Shown here: positions 36,916-48,684 of the stretch, piece after piece
How positions within the stretch are numbered: the stretch's first letter is position 1
Layout of the letters: every line of letters starts with the position of its first letter
Assembly: GCA_017311185.1 (NCBI GenBank)
Contig: JAESUZ010005169.1
Location: forward strand, 2,916,501 to 2,980,500
Length of the DNA: 64,000 nt
From: Proteles cristata cristata
Taxonomy: Eukaryota > Chordata > Mammalia > Carnivora > Hyaenidae
Reading direction: 5' to 3'
Program-made: the position numbers and the translations under genes
The notes under the pieces: model-generated
What the model saw: only the letters and a program-made list of their open reading frames with translations
Told to the model about the DNA's origin: nothing
The model's database searches: none

Positions 36916-37140
36916 CGGTGCCTGGGTGACTCAATCGTTAAGGGTCCAGCTTCAGCTCAGGTCATGATCTCCCCGTTCCTGAGTCTGAGCCCCTCTCATA
37001 GGGCTCTGTGCTGACAGCTAGGAGACTGGAGCCTGCTTTGGATTCTGTTTCCCTTTGTGTCTGCCCCTCCCCCACTCACGCTCCATCTCTCTCTCTCTCT
37101 CTCCTTTAAAAATAAACATTATTTTTTTAATCATAAAAAA
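36916..37140 (+). mobile_element. SINEC, older copy, plus strand
   Basis: The head is 'cggtgcctgggtgactcaat', the middle 'gctctgtgctgacagctagg', and an 'aaataaacatt' tail follows. The B box is degraded, so the copy is probably inactive. Confidence 0.92.
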
Positions 37141-37902
37141 TATACTTAAAATTGAACATATCATTAGGATGCTGGTAGTAATGAGGAACTAAAAAATTAG
37201 GTGAATCTATATATTGTTATTTTCTCTTCCTTTTAATGAAATATACTTAGGTTTGCATTACCCTCTTAGACTCTAATTAATCTAACACAAAAGCCTCGCC
37301 ATGAATATCCATGTGAATTTTTCTTATATGTTTTGTGCACTTCCACAATAACAACAATTATGTGAAACTTCAAATGAATAAGGGGAGGCTATTATCATAC
37401 AAATACCTTTTAAGTAGGCAACTCTTTCTCAAATTAGCTTTAAAACACTGCCAGTATTTGTTTCATTACCCCTAAATGACCCTGCTTACCTTAAAACCAT
37501 ATAGGGAAACTGACTCAGATTTTCTGGTTTTATTTGCAAGTTCTGGCATTCTGCAACCTGGTAATATGATCATTTGAATGAATTATTGCTTATTGAGGTT
37601 TACTACATTTATATACCATATGCTAGGTAATATTTAAGTCCACTTAATTTTTGCATATTTAATAACTAAAATGGTAACATGTTCTCATCTTTGAAGATCT
37701 AGTGAGGATGAAAAGTTTACATATGTTTATTAAAATTCAGCAAAGTTGGATCACTACAATTTTTCAAGCATTGTATTAATTCAACTTTGTATGAGTAAAA
37801 AACCAAGACAACAAACATTTGTGGGTAATCCAACGTTAAAAACCTGATTTTTAAATTTCAGAGTGTGATGCTTAAAAGGAAAGCTGACTGGATTCAGTGC
37901 TT
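37141..37902. other. No recognisable feature
   Basis: This is AT-rich, unique-looking sequence. Confidence 0.45.
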
Positions 37903-37920
37903 TAAAATGTGGTAGTCCTG

Positions 37921-38146
37921 CGGTGCCTGGGTGGCGAAGTTGGTTAAGCATCCAGCTTAACTGCAGCTTAGGTCATGCGAAGTTTGAGCCTCGCATTGGT
38001 CTCTGTACTGATATCTCAGAATCTGGGGTCTGTTTCAGATTCTATGTCTCCCTCTCTCTCTGCCCCTCCCCCATTCATACTCTGTCTCTGTCTCTCAGAA
38101 ATGAATAAATATTAAAAAATGAAAAATAAATAAAAAATAAATAAAA
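37921..38146 (+). mobile_element. SINEC, older copy, plus strand
   Basis: It runs from 'cggtgcctgggtggcgaagt' to a long 'aataaata'-type tail. Part of the anticodon-to-B-box region is missing ('gtcatgcgaagtttgagcc'). The flanks 'taaaatgtggtagtcctg' and 'taaaatgtgatacccct' look like a decayed target duplication. Confidence 0.9.
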
Positions 38147-39599
38147 TGTGATACCCCTTTGTTCTGATTGTCTCAATCTGTTGTATCATGCTCCTGTATT
38201 ACACTAAGGCAAATGAGACTGTTTTAATAGATAACATTCTAGGAAAGGCTACTTCTGAGATTTTAAACATTATATCACACTCTGATTCCCTAGAATCTGC
38301 CCAGCTCCCTCTTCTTCCTCCCACTATTCTTCTCCAACTTGATAGACACATTGTCACATCTCCTATCTATTATCTCTGTGCTGGATTTATTATTTCCTAC
38401 CCATTCCAAACCCCATCATTCTTTCTGTGGCCTCAGCTGTTTCCTTAGGTCTGAAATCTAGTATACCAGTGTCTTCCATTTTAGCCTCTTGTGACACTTG
38501 ATCTCGTGTCAATCCAAAACTTTAAGATTTGCCTTTGCAACCAACCTCAGCACTGCATGAGGAAATTCCAGAAACAATGAAGTAGATCTAACAAAATTTC
38601 ATGGTCTACAATATTAGTTTGGTCCTCCCCAATGACCAGCAAGCTTTCTATGTCTTGGCTCTGCCATTTTCTAAACCTCATTTCTAGATGTTTTGCATGG
38701 TCTTTAAGCCCCATTGTTGTTCTCTCCATATACTCTCAGCAGAGGATGATACTCTTTTGTGGTAAGAAAGGTCATTGAATATAAACCATTTTAAAACTCC
38801 CTTCTCACCCATTCCTACCAATATGTGCATCCTCATCTAAATCTAGACCCTCCTCACAGAAAAGAAGGTCTACTATTGTGCACAGCAATACCATGATCTG
38901 CCAACAAATCATTGTCAACAATTCCTCTTTAAGATTGCATCTAATTAATAGCCTTACCTCCTCATTTTTCCCCCAGTCTTAAAAAGAGTAAAATTCAGTC
39001 TGACATTTTTCCATGTAACTGCAAGTGCATTGTCTGATTTGTAGCTAAATTTCTTGAAACAAGAGTAGATGATCCTAAATATTTTCCTTATTTTTCAATC
39101 ATTTCACCTATCTTGGGATGCCTATACATTCATTGGGTACTTTTCAATTGTCACTTACCTTCTCTAACATACAGATGGTATTAATAAATGCTTTTACTTT
39201 ATTATTTTAGAATTATGTCTCCTTTTGATTTCCAAAGCACATCTCTCATAGTGGAGTCTATTTGTCTTTCCTTAATATACAGCACTTCTATTCTTTTTCT
39301 CATACAGCTTCTGCTGCCCTTTATCTACCATTTAAAAGTTAAATTCTCTATGGGTTTGTCCTTCTTGTCCCTCGTCAGTTTTAATTTTGAGCATTTCCTC
39401 AGGTTGTCTTAAGTCACATGCATTGCTTCACATGGCACCAGCCATCTGCAGAATAGCACAATGAACATTTTCAGCACTAAATGGTCTCTTGAGCTTTGAC
39501 ATAAATAGTTGGCTACCTGTTACATACTTTGATAAATATGAATGGCTCCTAAGCATATTATATCATATTCAGTGTGGATAGAATAGAAAATGGACTCAC
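38147..39599. other. No gene recognised
   Basis: This is CT-rich sequence with faint resemblance to an ancient LINE around 38940-39160, too weak to call. The ORFs of 60-86 codons at 38188-38448, 38547-38729 (minus) and 39188-39412 have no recognised similarity. Confidence 0.35.
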
Positions 39600-40525
39600 C
39601 TCCTTCTCACCATCCCTGTCCTGAAAAACAAGCAAACAAACAAACAATCAGACAGTCAAATAGCTCCTTCTTCTCTTACATTCTACGTTCAGAGAGTGGC
39701 AGTAACTTCTATCTATTCAATAAAGCAGAAATCAGGGCTCATTCTTGATTTGTACTTTCTCTTCATTTCCCTACATCTAATCAGCAAATCCAATTTGCTC
39801 AATAACTTAATTAACTCTTGTATTTTTTCCTTACTGTTAGTATAAATGCTTCAGATTAGTTCATCATACTTGTGTTATCAAAACCTGAATATATTTCTAA
39901 TATTTCCTCACAATCTATTCTTATTTCCATTCAAACCATTCTCTGTCATATCCAAGAATATTGCTTTTACTAAAGAGCACATATAACCATCCCATATTCC
40001 TGCTTTCAACTGTTACCTTAAGGGAAAAATTCAAATGTTTTATTGTGATATTAAATGTTCCTTAAGGTCTTTACCTAGAATTCAAAAGAATATGTTAATC
40101 TTCACCATAATACATCCTATTTTCTTCCCAAGTGAAACATATATTCTTTTTAAAATGTGTTACACCCTGTTAAAACATTTCTGTCTTTTAGTATACAGCA
40201 TGCTATTTTTTATTCTAAGAATATCTTTGTCAATAACTTTGTTCACTTGCTTATGATTTTGGCTACCTCTTAACTGTAAGAAGAGGTACAATTTAATTAG
40301 AGAGCCTTTGATGACCATTCCAAGCCAGATGTTTCCTATTCTCCTCAACAACCTCTATTATAGCCTTTAATATCCTTTATGTGATACTTTTCCTTTTTGT
40401 CTATCACTCCCAAAAGACTATGAAGTGATTCGAAACAGGGCCCATGTCTTTGAATGCCTCATGCACAGAATGGGGTAACAATTATTTAAGCACTGAAGTA
40501 TTTACTGATTGAATAAATGAATAAA
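39600..40525 (+). mobile_element. L2 LINE fossil, plus strand
   Basis: The order follows L2: 'ctttactaaagagcacatat' (39966-39985) and 'accttaagggaaaaattcaa', then 'agagcctttgatgaccattc' (40301-40320), 'cagggcccatgtctttgaat' (40436-40455) and the terminal 'ctgattgaataaatgaataa'. The first 300 bases are less certain. It is non-coding. Confidence 0.65.
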
Positions 40526-42369
40526 TACCCCTTTTGACCTAAGTAGATTACTCTCTTCTCATGATAGAACTCTCATATCTGCCAGAGAGTGAAGTATGAA
40601 TAAGAAAAGTTTGATTTCAGGTCCTTCTATTCAAGATTCCAGACAACTCATCTTTCGGACACATTAATTCTTCAAATATATTTGCAACATTGCATCACTT
40701 GCTTTTATATTCATTTTTTTTTTTACTTTTCTGCAATTTTGCCTTAGATTTATTGAGTTTAAGAAGATCCTTCTCTCTTTCTTACTTTAAAACTGATAGA
40801 CATTTGTGAATTTTGATCAATATTGCTCTTAGTCAATGGGAATATTTTTAAATTCTGATGGCCTTTATGTGCTAACCATATAACAAGTAAATGAAAGAAA
40901 GGCAGGGTTTACATGAAGTTTCTGAAGGAAGGTCAATTCACCAACATATTTGGAATATCATAATAAGTTCACTCAAACTACTTATGCTACTCAAAATGTG
41001 GCTCCTTTTATATCCTGTAGACAATAACTTCCTCTGTCCTATATCCTACCTGGGAAGCTGGGCAAAGTAGCTTGCTAATTAATGATCTCATCATCTCCTC
41101 TAGTTTGAACACTTAAATATGCAATCAATTCAGATTCATATTACTTTTTTTGAGTTGGTTTACAGTCTTTTTTTTTTTTTCCTTTTCTTTGATGACTCAG
41201 CCTTTTGTAGGTGATTGTTCAGATTCTCTATACTATCTGCTCATCTCCTGTATGACTTTGAGTGTTTGGGATAGGAGAGTATGCTTCAGAATCCTGGCTG
41301 CAGAATGATTTCTTTTGGTCTGTACAGTCTTATGCTGATCTGATCACTGGATTTATAATCACTAATTTGGAACATGCTCAATCTAGTCTTTTGGACATCA
41401 GGACAATACTCACGGCCATTGTCTGTGAACTCAGAAATTGGTACCAAAACAAAAGTATCTGCTCTCTCCACCTGTTTGTTCTACCCCAGGCCACTACCTG
41501 TTGTCCAGCCCTCTCAGCCCTTCCACATTCCCTCACTGTGGCCCATTGGAATATTTGGAATGCATGCATACCCTGCATGGAATTTATAGAGCCAGTAACG
41601 CTGTCCAAGGCCATCGATTATGTCACATTTTATAGCAAATGATATATTTTCTCTCCAGGACATACTAGATATGGCTTAGAGGTTGGAATCTCCCAAGCTA
41701 TGCATCCCATCCTAAGTGTGTAATTACTCATCCTTGGCTGCCTGATTTTTGGGGATTTTCCAACATTGGAGTTCCGCAGCAAGAGAGAAAAATGGAGGGG
41801 GGGAGGGAGCACAAATATGGGTATGTCTGTCTCTTGCCTTAACTGCAGACCTCTGACATGGAAATACTTTCTCCATACTTCTCCACTAAGTTGATTTCCA
41901 TTCAATGAAACAATGAGGTCTCTACAGTTCTGTCCCCTGATAAGACACTGGCATGCTAAAGAATTTAGAGATGTCTTTTTTATGTTAAAAAAAAAAGACT
42001 CTTAAAGTAATAGCAATGTTGCTATACAAAAAGCATTTGAGACTTGTAAGTAAATAATTGCATTTTAGTTCTAGGTGGTATGTATTTATCAATACAGTCA
42101 GTATAGAGTTATAAGACAAAAGGTATACAAGAGCCTAGAATAAATGAGTAAACATTTTAAAAAAATATATGCCTTTCCATTACACACATTTTAATGACTT
42201 TTTATTTCCTTGTAGTAGACACAGTGGTGCCTTTTAAGACAAGGGTACTCATTCTCCTAAATTGCTGGGAATATTGCTTGTTAATGGTGGACTGTTCCTC
42301 TCCATCTATTGACCTTGGCTAAAGGGAGCTGTTTCACCCAGGTTACCAGTCCTCCCTAAGGGGGTTTAA
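40526..42369. other. No repeat recognised; contains the longest ORF of the window
   Basis: This is unique-looking sequence of more balanced composition around 41260-41910, where several ORFs overlap on both strands. The longest is 126 codons (41262-41642). A poly(T) run lies at 41168-41180 and a G-rich patch at 41794-41808. Confidence 0.4.
41262..41642 (+). other. 126-codon ORF without recognisable similarity
   Basis: This is the longest ATG-to-stop frame in 64 kb. The predicted product has scattered Cys and Trp, no signal peptide, no membrane segment and no motif that I recognise. At least four other frames on both strands are also open here (41286-41471, 41374-41589, 41378-41614, 41438-41635), which points to a locally stop-poor composition rather than a gene. 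No splice or polyadenylation context supports an exon. I leave it as probably non-coding. Confidence 0.15.
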
Positions 42370-42398
42370 AATAATTCTAATACCAATTTTTAAGGCAT

Positions 42399-42418
42399 GG
42401 GGGTGTAATCACACCCCC
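42399..42418. repeat. Perfect 8-base inverted repeat with a 4-base loop
   Basis: 'gggggtgt' (42399-42406) and 'acaccccc' (42411-42418) are exact complements around 'aatc'. This is a stem-loop in the first 50 bases of the LTR. Confidence 0.9.
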
Positions 42419-43077
42419 AAGTTCTCAGACACCTGCTGAAAGTCCTACAATGCAATTCTGATGCCTCCCACCTGGAGATAACATCAGATGCCACAGATTA
42501 AGGGTTTAATCTCGCAAGACTGTCCCCCAACTCTCAATTCAAGACACAAGTTGGAAGGCCAGGCTGTTACCTGTGCTAAGCAATCATCTGTAGATGAGAG
42601 ATTCCAATGACACGCTCCTTGGGTTCTATTAATTTACTAATATGTCTCACAAAACTCAGAGAAACATTGTACTTACTAGATGACAGCATATTAGAGAAGA
42701 ATATAACACAGGAATAGCACCATGGGACAGACGCACAGGGCGGTTTGTGGGATGGGACATGGAGCTTCAGTGCCTTCTTCCAGCACACCATACTCCACAA
42801 ATCTCCACGTGTCCTCTAACCTGGAAGTTCTCTGAACCCTCTCCTGTTGGGTTTTTATGGAGGCTACATTACCTTGAAATGACTGATTAAATCACTGACT
42901 GCTGGTGATGAATTCCACTTCTATCCTTCTTCCCTTCTCAGAGGTCAGGGGGTGGGACTGAAATTTCCAAGCCACCAATGGCAAGGTTGGGTTCCCTGGC
43001 AACAAGTCTGGTTCTTCAGTGCTTTCCAAAAGTCACTGTAGTAACATAATCTCAGGTGTGACTCATATGGGTTTGTT

Positions 43078-43095
43078 AAGAATAGTAAAACGTCT
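43078..43095. repeat. Target-site duplication, left copy
   Basis: The 18 bases 'aagaatagtaaaacgtct' recur without a mismatch at 43312-43329, on the other side of the SINE. Confidence 0.98.
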
Positions 43096-43311
43096 GGGGC
43101 GCCTGGGTGGCTTAGTCGGTTAAGCGTCCGACTTTCGCTTAGGTCATGATCTCACGGTTCGTGGGTTCGAGCCCCGCGTCGGGCTCTGTGCTGACTGCCA
43201 GCTCAGAGCCTGGAGCCTGTTTCAGTCTGTGACTTACTCTCTCTCTGACCCTCCCCTGCTCACGCTGTCTCTCTCTCTCTCTCCTAGAAATAAAAAAAAA
43301 AAAAAAAAAAG
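43096..43311 (+). mobile_element. SINEC, youngest-looking copy, plus strand
   Basis: This is a full-length tRNA-derived SINE with an intact pol III promoter: A box 'tggcttagtcgg' at 43108-43119 and B box 'ggttcgagccc' at 43164-43174. It has the young-subfamily markers 'ctgactgccagctcagagcc' and 'cctagaaataaa', an uninterrupted A tail (~19 A) and a perfect 18-base target duplication. It interrupts the ERVL LTR. Of all copies here it is the best candidate for a recent, possibly polymorphic insertion. Confidence 0.98.
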
Positions 43312-43414
43312 AAGAATAGTAAAACGTCTTTATCACTTGCATTCCAAGAGTTTTAGAAGCTCTGTGTCAGAAACAGGGATGAAGACCAAATATATATTTA
43401 ATCACAATATCACA

Positions 43415-44757
43415 GGGCCCATGTTCAATAACTGGTTGACGCAGGATTAAGAGAACCAATCTTTTCACCTCTGTTCAGAACAAGTCTGAACCATCATCCC
43501 AGTGTCTAGAATTTGCTGAAGTTTCTCCCTCTGTAAAAATACTGCTTCTCCTATTTCATACAGTTTCCTGAGAGTTTTCCTCAACAAACCACCTGCAAAT
43601 AACTCTCCAGTTCAGAGGCTATTTCCCAAAATACATGACCTATAAAATCTGAAATAGGGATTTTGGAGCCAGACTGATTGCCCACTCAGTGGCAACTGCA
43701 TCACAGTACACTACCTCCTCTAACCACTCCTGCTCTCTGCAGTGTCTCATGTACATTCTTTCTAAGCTTTCCTCAATAACTCCCTCATGTATACAAATCT
43801 GTCTCAGAGTTTGTTCCCTGTGGAACCTTACCTTTGACAATTCAGACATTTCAGGCATAGTACAAGGAACAAAACATTGTAAAGATGAAAAATTAAGGTA
43901 ATAATCCCTTTAATTTTCATAGTATTTTCATACATTGTCAAGAAAATTGATATTATACTTTCTGGTTTGATCTGAATAAAATAGTAAATAAGAGAAAAAC
44001 ATTGAAAGAAACCAGATAGCAATATTTGTTAAAGATTGATCTTTAAACCTATGACCTTGACTTAGAGTTCTTAACCTGTAATTCTCTATTTATCTGAGAA
44101 ATATTTTCATCTTGCTAATAAGAAATAGTAAACAGGATCAACTGCAATTCAACCCCCTTATTTCTTGTAAATATGCACCTGGTCATGCTAGAAACATTGA
44201 AAACCACAAAGAGAAGAATGCCTTTCAAAGTATATGATGCAAGTTTCAGGATAAACCATTTTTATATCTTTTTTAATATAAGAATATATAGTGTCTGTAA
44301 GTTAGTAGCAAAAAGTCAAAAGGAGGTAAAGTCTGAAAAAGAAATAGATAATGGGAAAATATATGTAAACATGCATGAAATAAAATATGTAAGAAATTAA
44401 AATGAATTTATAGAATTTCCATAGGCAGAAGTAAGAAACTTCATTAATACTGCAAAAGGAAAAAAAATGTTTTTCACATGGAAAAGAAACTCAAGGAGAT
44501 TTTCTAGTATTAATTTTTAAAATGGAAACAAGTGAAGATAACAGATACAAGGCAAAAATTGAAGAATCAATACTTGAAGATCATTTTGTGATCCTGAGTG
44601 CCCTATAAAGTGAAAAAAATACAATGAATGACAAATCTTTTTTTTTTTTTTTAACTGAAGAAGGTCTTTACATTGAATATTGATATAAGAAGTCAGTTCT
44701 GGCAAAGAAAAGTCAATTAAAAAATACACAAAGCCCAATTTTTCCAATACTTTATAG
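43415..44757. other. No gene recognised; possible LTR remnant at left
   Basis: The segment 43500-43860 holds two phrases that resemble ends of old ERVL/MaLR LTRs ('acaaatctgtctcagagttt' at 43794-43813). I cannot delimit or name an element. The rest, AT-rich to 44757, shows nothing. Confidence 0.3.
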
Positions 44758-44963
44758 TTTTTTAAATCTTTATTTATTTTTCGAGAGAAACAAAGCACAA
44801 GTGGGGAAAGAGCAGAGAGAAAGGGAGACACAGAATCTGAAGCAGGCTCTAGTTTCTGAGCTGTTAACACAGAGCCTGATACAGGGCTCAACCTCAGGAA
44901 ACTGTGAGATCATGACCTGAGCCAAAGTTAGAAGCTTAACCAACTGAGCCACCCAAATGCCCC
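44758..44963 (-). mobile_element. SINEC, older copy, minus strand
   Basis: It has the 'aaatctttatttatttttcg' tail side, 'cagaatctgaagcaggctct', 'gtgagatcatgacctgagcc' and the terminal 'gagccacccaaatgcccc'. Confidence 0.93.
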
Positions 44964-45354
44964 TGCAATGCTTGATAATTATGAAGGGTGAAAAAGGCAA
45001 TCAAATGATCTTTAGATTTCTTGATGTACGCTATTGTTTTCTGAGACCTTCAAAACATTTGCCCAAACATGTTGTTTTTATTTGCAAAGATATTCTATAT
45101 ACATTGGTTTTTTAAAAAAATAAATCAACACCTTACACTTAATCAAAAAGTTTTATTTTAATGTGTAATTATAATACTTAAACTATAGTAGGAAAGTATA
45201 AAAGCTAGGGATGTATTACTAAATAAATGCTGAGGAAGGGATGTCTAAATAATCCCTCTGAATCTGGTTATAAAAATAAAGCCAAATGTTTAAGTGTAGT
45301 TTTAAAAGAAAATATGTATACTGCCAAAATAATAATGCAATAATAATCCACAAG
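44964..45354. other. No recognisable feature
   Basis: This is AT-rich sequence with no ORF or known repeat. Confidence 0.45.
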
Positions 45355-45500
45355 AATTCTTAACTGAATGCCTACACTATCCAGGCATAATTTACATACA
45401 TCTTATATACATTTCACAATGATATAACCAACATATATCTCTAGTTCTGTTTTATAGGTTGTAAAGAAGCTGACAAAGATAATGCTTTCTCCTGATGATC
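45355..45500 (+). mobile_element. Probable MIR fragment, plus strand
   Basis: 'gaatgcctacactatccagg', then 'catacatcttatatacattt' and 'ttctgttttataggttgtaa', follow the MIR core order (accumulating-size phrase, 'ttatctcattt', 'attttacagatgagg'). The call is tentative. Confidence 0.45.
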
Positions 45501-45779
45501 ACAAATTAAAGAATAGGGAAACATTTTAAATCACAGGTTGCCTGATATATATCCCAAAAATGTTTTTTTTTTGTTTTACTTCTTCATGGAATATATACTA
45601 ATACCCACACAGATAGTTTTTGTAAAATAACAGTGTTGCCAACCTATAAAGGATTAAACGCAGCCTCCTCCTCAACACTTAGCAGATATATTTTTAAGTT
45701 ATCAATAATATCCACACTGTTTCTAAAATTTCCCTAGTGAAGCAATTTTATATCATTCTAAATTTCCTATCTTTTTTTC

Positions 45780-46130
45780 CATGGGTACAATTTCCATAAT
45801 TCCTTTCTTCCTACAGTTTTTCATTCTCTCCTTCTTTTGCTTTTTCAATAATGAGCAATGACATTCTTCTCCAAGGCTTACTGGCTTATCCTTAACCAAT
45901 TAGAATAAAGTCCAAAATGTGTGTATCTCCTGGCTTATTTTGTTTCTATCTGCTTCTACGTATCCTATGAACAAATGGTGGAATCAACTTTTCCAAGCAC
46001 AATATCCATCTATCACACTGTACGATATTCTACAATCTCACTTACTTGGCCTTCAAGGCCAAAATCTCTTGTTCTCCCAACCCAATTTATCAATCATACT
46101 TTTTGTTAGATCTAAGCCTGAAAGTAGTCA
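45780..46130 (+). mobile_element. L2 LINE fragment, plus strand
   Basis: 'caattagaataaagtccaaa' (45897-45916) is the L2 'cagaataaaatccaaac' landmark. It is followed at normal spacing by diverged 'cttacttggccttcaaggcc'-type sequence. It is non-coding. Confidence 0.55.
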
Positions 46131-47787
46131 CATATAATGGAAAGTGCATGTACTTTGAAGGTTGACAGGTTAGAGTTACAATTCATAATTCACCATTTGC
46201 CAGATGTGTGCCGTTTTTTAAGTCATTTTGAAATCATTTGAACAATTTTCCCCTAAGTAATTGTATTTAATGAATAAAATACATACATTCTAATTTTTGT
46301 GATACCTATTATAAATTATATACCTTGTATAACTTCCTGAAGTTAGTTATCCTATTGTGGGGGCTTAATTAATGTTAATTAACTTGCAATCAGAATGGAT
46401 CTTTCAGTTGTGTAAAGCTTGCTAGTAAGATGTGTGTGTGTCTGTTTATTCCCAACTCAGGAAGGGGGGTCTAAAGTCTTTCAGAAATAGTAAGTAATGT
46501 GCCAGAAAGATTTGTTAAATTATTGCTATTATATAAACAGTCGTTTGTTAATTTTACAACAGTATTCAGCATATAATGTGTGCTTTATGTGGCTTATCCT
46601 GTCATGTTATCTCAGCTACTTACGTGCTGCTACATAAATACCTAAATACCTAAATATTAAAGACAAACAGTCTCATGTGTACTTTTTGTTGTCACTATCA
46701 CGTTAGCTCTTTACTTTGTTATTATTAGACTGAAAAAAATACATACCATTCTTGATAGAGTACTCTTGCTTGATATAAGAAGCAACAGTGAAGTTTATAA
46801 TAACTCATTTTTGAAATCTATGGGTCAGAGCACAATTTCATTTTAAAGTTGTCATTTAAGAATACTCAAATGTACATAATAAAAGCCGGCATTTCAAGTG
46901 TTATCTACTATTCAAAAGGAAGTCATATTATTGCTCACTACTGATATCATGTTGAAAGGTAATAAGATTTTTAAATTCTGAACTTTACATGAACATGGGA
47001 ACATTTTCCATTGTGTATGAGATACTAAACAGCAGTCTTCTTTAAGGGAACTATGGGCACTGGGACAAGTTTTTCAGTAGCCTTCCTCAGTTCTGTTTCA
47101 ATAAATGTTGAAAATAATGAGAAATTTTTATTGTACTAAATCATAATACATCCAAGGAAACTCAATAAGTATGAATAAATAAATCTGTACATGAAAATCC
47201 CTCATGTGTGCACATACTTGCAGAGGTCCATAGAGTATATAAATAGGCAGATAGCGAGGCAGATCAGATAGATCTATGGGGAATATTACTAGCAATGCTA
47301 CTGATTTCCCTCTTGTTGATCATCAGAATCTTTGCTTTTCATTGTATAGAATTTATATTCCTTTCTTTGGGAGGAAATGATATGATGCCAACTCCTCTGA
47401 ACTAAGAATCCACAAATAAGATCATATTTTAAAAATCTTCTGTACTATTTAATGCCTACTTTGTGTTTAAAAACAAATTCTCAAATACTGTGTGGATGAG
47501 ATTTAGAAATGCCCAAAAAGACACAAATGGAAAAGAAACAAGCATTCACAATATTATGGTCAAAACCAAAATTACTTTAAAAGAATACATCTGATTTTGT
47601 TGGCACAAGATAATTAAAACTTATTAAGACAAATGATAAAAAGAATATTGCCTCTACTAATGGGGAAATGAATTATTCAGAAGTATTAATGTATCTCAAT
47701 ACAAAGCTGTAAACTCCCTAAAGGGGCCATTTCTCTAATAAATCAATTATGAAAGGTATTTATTCCAGCATTTGAAAAGCATGATTC
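46131..47787. other. No recognisable feature
   Basis: This is 1.65 kb of AT-rich, unique-looking sequence. A small TG patch lies at 46431-46441. Confidence 0.45.
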
Positions 47788-47900
47788 TTTGGGTGGCTTT
47801 CCTTTGTGAGGCATTGCAGCTACAGAGATGAAGACTTACTCTGTGCCCTCAGGAACCTCTCAATTTGTAAGAGATATGGACATGTGTTCAAAATATTTCA
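47788..47900 (-). mobile_element. Possible L2-type fragment, minus strand
   Basis: 'ggcattgcagctacagagat' and 'gtgccctcaggaacctctca' (47840-47859) recall the reversed L2 phrase 'tgccctcaaggagctcac'. It is short and diverged. Confidence 0.35.
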
Positions 47901-47906
47901 GATGAT

Positions 47907-48038
47907 GGGCAACTGGGAGGCTCAGCTGGTTAAATGTGGGACTCTTGATCTCAGTACAGGCCTTGATCTCAGTGTCATGAGTTCAAGCCCCACACTGTAC
48001 TGGGCATTAAGCCCACTTAAAAAATAAATAAATAAAAG
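47907..48038 (+). mobile_element. SINEC, old short form, plus strand
   Basis: The head 'gggcaactgggaggctcagc' leads to a recognisable B box ('agttcaagcccc' at 47980-47991) and then directly to 'aaaaaataaataaataaaag'. The CT-rich middle of the later SINEs is missing. This may be an ancestral short type or an internal deletion. Confidence 0.8.
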
Positions 48039-48052
48039 GAAAAGGGATTTAC

Positions 48053-48255
48053 GGGGAGCCTGAGTGACTCAGATGGGTTAACTATCTGACTCTTGATATT
48101 GACTCATATCGTAATCTTGAGCTCGTTAGATCAGCCCTACGTCAGGCTCTACACTGAGAGTGGAGTCTGCTTAGGATCTTCTCTCTCCTTTTCTCTCTGT
48201 CCCTTCTCTGGCCATGCTCTCTCACTCAACATAGAAAAGAAAACATTAAAAAAAT
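48053..48255 (+). mobile_element. SINEC, old copy, plus strand
   Basis: It has 'ggggagcctgagtgactcag', 'tactgagagtggagtctgct'-type body sequence (48151-48172) and an A-rich end. It is among the most diverged SINEC copies here and lies 15 bases after the previous one. Confidence 0.85.
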
Positions 48256-48456
48256 ACTTTAGATGCCATAAGAACTTTTCATAGTCAACAATATATTAAA
48301 CAACAAAGAAAACTTTAATGCATTTTATAAGAAGAGAAATAGTGTAAGGCATTTTCTTTTGGAAATCCAAATAAAATTAAAGCTGAATAACAAAATATAA
48401 GACAATAGTGCTTATACCTGAAAAATTGTAAACCTCCTTTAAAACAATATGGGTTA

Positions 48457-48672
48457 GATAGAGGACCTGGGTGGCTCAGTCGGTTAAGTATCTGACTTTA
48501 GGTCGGATTGTGATCTCATGGTTCTTGAGTTCAAGCACTGCATCAGGGTCTCTGTTTTCAGCACAGAGCCCCCTTGAGATCTTCTGTCACCCTCTCTTTC
48601 TGCCCCTCCCCAGCTTGCATGCTCTTTCTCTGTGTCAAAAATAAATAAACATTTAAAAACAACAACAACAAC
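48457..48672 (+). mobile_element. SINEC, plus strand, with a 12-base target duplication
   Basis: The head 'acctgggtggctcagtcggt' is followed by the body and 'aataaataaacatttaaaaa' with a (CAA)n-like tail. 'caatatgggtta' flanks it exactly (48445-48456 and 48673-48684). Confidence 0.93.
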
Positions 48673-48684
48673 CAATATGGGTTA

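Larger units (their letters stand above)
42370..43414 (+). mobile_element. ERVL-class (MER21-like) LTR, split by a young SINE
   Basis: Blocks that I associate with a MER21-type LTR occur in order: 'ctaataccaatttttaaggc' (42377-42395), 'gacacctgctgaaagtccta' (42428-42447), 'agggtttaatctcgcaagac' (42502-42521), 'gttgggtttttatggaggct' (42847-42866), 'gattaaatcactgactgctg', then after the SINE 'gttttagaagctctgtgtca' (43350-43369) and the terminal 'atcacaatatcaca' (43401-43414). No retroviral genes adjoin, so it is a solo LTR. The family name is from memory; the left boundary is approximate. Confidence 0.65.

Noticed and set aside
43096..43180. tRNA-like sequence with A and B boxes
   Set aside because: It is the head of a SINE, not a functional tRNA gene: the cloverleaf is not kept and it continues into the SINE body.
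43500..43860. Possible additional ERVL/MaLR LTR remnant
   Set aside because: Only isolated phrases resemble LTR ends. No boundaries, poly(A) signal or flank duplication could be fixed.
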